Shown here: piece by piece, positions 5,590-8,886 of the stretch | Position numbering within the stretch: the stretch's first letter is position 1 | Layout of the letters: each line of letters starts with the position of its first letter | DNA from: Sphingomonadales bacterium UBA1936 | GTDB lineage: Bacteria; Pseudomonadota; Alphaproteobacteria; Sphingomonadales; Sphingomonadaceae | Reading direction: 5' to 3' | NCBI GenBank assembly: GCA_002336985.1 | Contig: DDFE01000208.1 | Coordinates: 1-8,886 of the forward strand | Length of the DNA: 8,886 nucleotides | Position numbers and translations under genes: made by a program | The notes under the pieces: model-generated | Databases searched by the model: none | What the model was told of the DNA's origin: nothing | Seen by the model: the letters and a program-made list of their open reading frames with translations, nothing else

Positions 5590-6078
5590 TCAGGGGCAGA
5601 TGCGCTTGGCCAGCATGGCAGCGAGTGCCTCGATCCCGGCCCGGTCGTCGGCGTCGAAGCGCGCGACCGTGGGACTGTCGAGGTCGATCACGGCGATCAC
5701 CTTGCCGCCAGCAATCACGGGAACGACCAGTTCCGAAGCGCTCGCCGCGTCGCAGGCGATGTGCCCGGGAAAAGCATGGACGTCCTCGACCAGCTGGCTT
5801 TCCCCGCTTGCTGCCGCAGCGCCGCACACGCCCCGTCCGAACGGAATGCGGATGCACGCGGTCTTGCCCTGGAACGGCCCCAGCACCAGTTCATCGGCGC
5901 CCACGGTGCGATAGAACCCGGCCCAGTTCAGGTCCGGCAGCCAGTCGAACAGCAGTGCCGCGATATTCGCCATGTTCGCGATTGCGTCGGGCTCTCCCGC
6001 GGTCAGCGCATCGGCGGCGGACAGCAGGTCGCGATAGAGCGCGGATTTGTCGGTGGCGGTGGTCTTGAAGTCGAACAT
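5590..6078 (-). CDS. msrC: Free methionine-(R)-sulfoxide reductase, GAF domain
   Basis: A cytoplasmic GAF-domain enzyme of 162 residues that reduces free methionine-R-sulfoxide with thioredoxin as electron donor. The fRMsr signature is complete: LGPFQGKTACIRIPFGRGVCG and VEDVHAFPGHIACDAASASELVVP. The three redox cysteines are Cys75, Cys85 and Cys109, at the spacing of Cys84, Cys94 and Cys118 of the E. coli enzyme (about 165 residues). The ATG at 6076-6078 is preferred over a TTG one codon earlier: it gives a TGATG junction with the arfB stop, a typical translational coupling. It is the last gene of a four-gene overlapping run that begins with a WYL regulator. No clear terminator follows the stop. 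Confidence 0.93.
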   Translation of the reverse strand: MFDFKTTATDKSALYRDLLSAADALTAGEPDAIANMANIAALLFDWLPDLNWAGFYRTVGADELVLGPFQGKTACIRIPFGRGVCGAAAASGESQLVEDVHAFPGHIACDAASASELVVPVIAGGKVIAVIDLDSPTVARFDADDRAGIEALAAMLAKRICP

Positions 6079-6488
6079 CAATCGAAACTCACTTTCCCGC
6101 GGCCCCGTTTCACTTCGCTGCGCACGGCCTTGCCGACCATGCGCTTTTCCTTCGCGGATTTCGACGGTTTGGTCTTCACCCGCCGCACCGGGGCAATATT
6201 GGCCTTGGCCACCATCGCGGCAAGCCGGTCGCGCGCATCGGCGCGATTGGCCTCGCGTGTGCGGAACGATCTGGCGGTGATCACGATCTCGCCCTCGTTG
6301 GTCCAGCGGCTGCCCGCCAGCGTCTTCAGCCGCGCATAGACCGGCGGCGACAGGCGCAAGGCGAAAACGTCGAGGCGCAGTTGCACCGCGGTCGCGACCT
6401 TGTTGACGTTCTGTCCGCCCGGCCCGGTGCCGGCGAGGAACGCTTCCTCCAGCGCAGCCTCCGGCAAAGGCGGCGGCGCATCAGCCAT
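6078..6488 (-). CDS. arfB: ArfB (YaeJ) ribosome-rescue peptidyl-tRNA hydrolase
   Basis: A 136-residue single-domain release factor homologue that frees ribosomes stalled at the 3' end of broken mRNA by hydrolysing peptidyl-tRNA. The catalytic GPGGQNVNK motif is at residues 22-30, with Gln26. The domain core contains RLDVFALRLSPPVYARL and EGEIVITARSFRTREANRADARDRL. The tail from about residue 103 is rich in Lys and Arg (VRRVKTKPSKSAKEKRM, then RGRGK), as needed to enter the empty mRNA channel. There is no stop-codon recognition domain, so it is not RF1 or RF2. Length matches E. coli ArfB (about 140). The ATG at 6486-6488 overlaps the end of the pseudouridine synthase gene by 8 bases, and the stop overlaps the msrC start by one base. 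Confidence 0.94.
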   Translation of the reverse strand: MADAPPPLPEAALEEAFLAGTGPGGQNVNKVATAVQLRLDVFALRLSPPVYARLKTLAGSRWTNEGEIVITARSFRTREANRADARDRLAAMVAKANIAPVRRVKTKPSKSAKEKRMVGKAVRSEVKRGRGKVSFD

Positions 6489-7134
6489 CGCGGAAGCCCG
6501 CTTCGGCGAAATGCGGCGGCAACGGCGCCATCGCCTCGATCGCGGGATGATTGTCGCGCGGAATAGTCAGGCTGGTGGCGTGGAGCAGCATCGGCTCGCC
6601 CGCGGTGCCGTAGACCGGATCGCCGACGATCGGGATGCCGATCCCGCTTGCTGCATGGACGCGCAACTGGTGCGTGCGGCCCGTCTCCGGCGTGAAGCGG
6701 ACGAGCGCCCGGCCGTTCGCGATCCCGGCGACTTCCCAGTTGGTGACGGCGGACTTGCCGAGCTTTTCGACCTTCATCCGCCAGCCGCCCTCGCGGCTCG
6801 AGATCTTGGTCAGCGGCAGGTCGATCCGCCCGCCCTGTTCGGCCGGAACGCCATCGAGGACCGCCAGGTAGACCTTCTTCACCGTCCCCGCCTCGAACGC
6901 TGCGGCGAAGCGCTTGTGTGCCCGCGGGTTGCGCGCGAGCAACAGGCAACCGGACGTGTCGCGGTCCAGCCGGTGCACCGCCAGCGGATGCCGTTCGAAC
7001 CCGAAGCGCAGGGCGTCGAGGTGGTTGACGAGGCTCAGCGATCCGTCGCGCGGCGCGTCGACGGGCAGCCCGGCGGGCTTGTCGACGACGATGGCTTCGG
7101 CATCGATGAACAGGACACGGTCGGCTAAAATCAT
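6481..7134 (-). CDS. RluA-family RNA pseudouridine synthase
   Basis: A 217-residue pseudouridine synthase that converts uridine to pseudouridine in structured RNA. The catalytic motif HRLDRDTSG is at residues 54-62, with Asp57 as nucleophile. Other family segments are VVDKPAGLPVDAP (16-28), KVYLAVLDG (86-95), RTHQLRVHAASGIGIPIVGDPVYG (about 152-175), and LLHATSLTIPR near the end. There is no S4 domain at the N-terminus, and the length is close to E. coli RluA (219 residues). This favours an RluA-like enzyme acting on 23S rRNA or tRNA, but the target base cannot be read from sequence, so no symbol is given. The ATG at 7132-7134 forms an ATGA overlap with the stop of the regulator gene upstream. 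Confidence 0.9.
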   Translation of the reverse strand: MILADRVLFIDAEAIVVDKPAGLPVDAPRDGSLSLVNHLDALRFGFERHPLAVHRLDRDTSGCLLLARNPRAHKRFAAAFEAGTVKKVYLAVLDGVPAEQGGRIDLPLTKISSREGGWRMKVEKLGKSAVTNWEVAGIANGRALVRFTPETGRTHQLRVHAASGIGIPIVGDPVYGTAGEPMLLHATSLTIPRDNHPAIEAMAPLPPHFAEAGFRDG

Positions 7135-8093
7135 TGCGCCCCATAGCGGGCGGCGGCGGCATTGACCAAGGCGGATATGCGCGCCCGCAATTCGGGCGGC
7201 CCGACGGCCTCGACCTCTGGGCCGAAACCCAGGACCAGCGTCGCCGCATCGTCGATGGATTCGATGGGGAACCTAACCACCGACCGTCCGTCGTCATGCC
7301 GCTGCGCCGCGCCGACGGCGTCGCGGGCGTACGCCCCTTCGCGTGCAATGCGCTTCAGTCCCGCATCCGTGGCGCGCAGTTCGGCGGTCAGGGGGCGCAG
7401 ATCGCGCTCGAACCGGAGGAGCTGGTCGCGCCAATAGCGTTTGAGCTCGAAACCTTCGGGGCGGGCCGCCTCGGCTTCGGTCACGATACACGACCTGATG
7501 GTCGACACCCGGAATGTCGTCACCTTGTCCGCGCTGCCCGCCACCAGGTACCAGGCGCCGCCCTTCAGAACGAGGCCCAGCGGCGCGACCTGCCAGTCGC
7601 GAACGCCCTTCCAGCTTTCGTAGGTCATCGCGATGCCACGGCCGTCGAGAACGGCGCGGGCGAGCGTTCCCAAATGCGGCGCATCGTCCGCCGCCTGGTA
7701 CCAATCGACCGGATCGTGGTGGAAGCGTGCGGCAATCCGTTCGGCATGCGCGGAGCTACCGGCGGGAAGCGCGGCGAGCATCTTGCCCTGCGCGCGAGAT
7801 GCGGCGGCACCGAGGCCCAGTTCAGTCGCGGGCCCGGGCATGCCGATCATCAGCATCGCCTCCGCCTCGTCGTGCGACAGGCCGGTCAGTTTGGTGCGGT
7901 ACCCTTCGAGCAACTGGAACCCGCCACCGGGGCCGCGGTCGCCATAGACCGGCACGCCCGCCGCGCTCAGCGCGTCGATGTCGCGATAGATCGTCCGCAC
8001 CGAGACCTCGAACTCCTCGGCCAACGCCTCCGCGGTCAGCCGAGTACGCAGCTGGAGCAGAATCAGGATCGAGAGCAGGCGGCTGGAACGCAT
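7131..8093 (-). CDS. YafY-type transcriptional regulator (HTH-WYL)
   Basis: A 320-residue DNA-binding regulator. An N-terminal winged helix-turn-helix covers about residues 1-60 (LTAEALAEEFEVSVRTIYRDIDALSAAGVPV, then GPGGGFQL). A WYL domain follows (about 139-205), with the family's Trp181-Tyr182-Leu183 in GGAWYLVAG and basic residues nearby. A C-terminal WCX-like part (about 235-320) ends the protein. WYL domains are known as ligand- or nucleic-acid-sensing modules; the signal here is unknown. The start ATG at 8091-8093 has only a weak AGG about 8-10 bases upstream. The perfect palindrome at 8113-8135, 19 bases before the start, is the likely autoregulatory operator. It heads the run with the pseudouridine synthase, arfB and msrC genes, so it may control all four. 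Confidence 0.92.
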   Translation of the reverse strand: MRSSRLLSILILLQLRTRLTAEALAEEFEVSVRTIYRDIDALSAAGVPVYGDRGPGGGFQLLEGYRTKLTGLSHDEAEAMLMIGMPGPATELGLGAAASRAQGKMLAALPAGSSAHAERIAARFHHDPVDWYQAADDAPHLGTLARAVLDGRGIAMTYESWKGVRDWQVAPLGLVLKGGAWYLVAGSADKVTTFRVSTIRSCIVTEAEAARPEGFELKRYWRDQLLRFERDLRPLTAELRATDAGLKRIAREGAYARDAVGAAQRHDDGRSVVRFPIESIDDAATLVLGFGPEVEAVGPPELRARISALVNAAAARYGAQ

Positions 8094-8112
8094 CCGCGCA
8101 GCCTAGCATGAT

Positions 8113-8135
8113 TACCTGACATGATGTGTCAGGTA
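8113..8135. promoter_or_regulatory. Perfect 9+9 palindrome, probable operator of the YafY-type regulator
   Basis: TACCTGACA (8113-8121) and TGTCAGGTA (8127-8135) are exact reverse complements around TGATG. The site lies 19 bases upstream of the regulator start and 2 bases past the dioxygenase stop, so nearly the whole intergenic gap is this palindrome. On the minus strand CTGACA (8116-8121) could serve as a -35, which would place the regulator's promoter inside its own operator. No T-run follows on either strand, which argues against a terminator. Operator function is inferred from symmetry and place. Confidence 0.65.
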
Positions 8136-8137
8136 TC

Positions 8138-8886
8138 TCAGTCGAAAGCGTACGCATCCATCGCAAGAATACCGTAGGTCGTGCTGCGGTGAATGGCACG
8201 CGCCTTCATTGGCGTGCTTCCCGCTCCCATTGCAGCGAACAGCGGCAGGATATGGTCCGGGGTCGGATGATTCTTGCGGCCGAACGGTGCGCGCTCGACC
8301 GCATGCAGCACGGCGTCCATGTCGCCCGCAGTCAGTCTGTCATCGATCCAGTCCGCGAACGCGACGACCCAGTCGGGTGCGGCGGACGTAATCTCCGGGC
8401 GCAGCGTGAAAAAGCTGCGCAGGTCGTGCGTCATGCTGCCCGACCCGATGATCAGGACGTTCTCGTCGCGCAGCGGTGCCAGTGCCGCACCCAGTGCCGC
8501 ATGCCATTCGGGCGATTTGCCGCTGTCGATCGACACCTGGATCACCGGTATGTCGGCGTCCGGATACAGCAAAGTCAGCGGCACCCACGCGCCATGGTCG
8601 AACCCGCGTGAGGGATCCAGCACGGCGGGAATGCCGTTCGCACCCAGCAGTCCGGCAATCCGCGTGGCCAGCACCGGGTCGCCCGGCGCCGGATAGCGCA
8701 TGCGGTAAAGTTCATCGGCAAATCCGCCGAAGTCGTGGATTGTCGGCGGCGCCGCGCCCGACGTGATCGTCACGCGCGGCTCGTCATAATGCGCCGAGAT
8801 CATGACGATCGCATCGGGCCGCACCAGTTCCGCCCCCAGCCCGGCGAGGAAATCACGCGCCGGACTGGGTTCGAGCGCCATCATCG
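8138..8886 (-). CDS. ygiD: Class III extradiol dioxygenase, DODA/YgiD type, 5' end missing
   Basis: A cytoplasmic metal-dependent dioxygenase resembling E. coli YgiD, a 4,5-DOPA extradiol dioxygenase. About 249 residues are visible of roughly 260-270. The frame runs off the right edge: the visible sequence begins MMALEPSPARDFL, which in relatives follows a HGSP motif with a metal-binding histidine, and the last two bases fit a proline codon there. The Met codons at 8879-8884 are therefore internal. Further family segments are VMISAHYDE (His32 of the visible part), GFDHGAWVPL, VLIIGSGSMTHDL and HPTPDHILPLFAAMGA, which supply the remaining conserved histidines. In bacteria the natural substrate is usually unknown. 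It ends 2 bases from the palindrome upstream of the regulator gene. Confidence 0.9.
   Translation of the reverse strand, partial: MMALEPSPARDFLAGLGAELVRPDAIVMISAHYDEPRVTITSGAAPPTIHDFGGFADELYRMRYPAPGDPVLATRIAGLLGANGIPAVLDPSRGFDHGAWVPLTLLYPDADIPVIQVSIDSGKSPEWHAALGAALAPLRDENVLIIGSGSMTHDLRSFFTLRPEITSAAPDWVVAFADWIDDRLTAGDMDAVLHAVERAPFGRKNHPTPDHILPLFAAMGAGSTPMKARAIHRSTTYGILAMDAYAFD

Noticed and set aside
8879..8884. ATG codons near the right edge as the start of the dioxygenase
   Set aside because: Relatives have a HGSP metal-binding segment directly before this point, and the frame stays open to the edge, so the gene is cut by the window.

Overview
The window looks like a GC-rich alphaproteobacterial chromosome, most likely Sphingomonas or a close sphingomonad. 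This is inferred from the protein flavour: a pyruvate dehydrogenase E2 with PDH-type lipoyl domain, an alphaproteobacterial universal stress protein, an RcnB-type periplasmic protein, and the CCCTCTCCC/GGGAGAGGG palindromes common in these genomes. No rRNA, tRNA, CRISPR array or classical insertion sequence was seen.

Layout: (1) 1-2940, minus strand: pdhC (E2) followed by lpdA (E3, cut by the left edge). Between them sits a small DUF559 (Vsr-like nuclease fold) gene bracketed by two inverted copies of a palindromic repeat. Two more copies lie inside pdhC and are translated in frame as part of the E2 linkers. (2) 3049-4812, plus strand: a universal stress protein gene and, 12 bases on, a secreted M28 zinc aminopeptidase with a C-terminal fibronectin-III-like domain. 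(3) 4816-5469, minus strand: an RcnB-family periplasmic protein, convergent with the peptidase gene with only 3 bases between them. (4) 5590-8093, minus strand: four overlapping genes in the order WYL regulator (YafY type), RluA-type pseudouridine synthase, ArfB ribosome-rescue factor and free methionine-(R)-sulfoxide reductase. A perfect 9+9 palindrome just upstream of the regulator is a probable operator. (5) 8138-8886, minus strand: a class III extradiol (DODA/YgiD-type) dioxygenase, cut by the right edge.

Most of the window is ordinary housekeeping sequence. The unusual part is the DUF559-palindrome unit. The palindromes flank the nuclease-like gene in inverted orientation, provide its ribosome-binding sequence and encode its C-terminal tail. 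The same palindromes, again as an inverted pair but around a short spacer, have entered the pdhC coding sequence without breaking the frame. This resembles the relation between REP/REPIN elements and their RAYT transposases, but with an unrelated protein. It is an inference from arrangement only and is the best candidate here for an undescribed element system.
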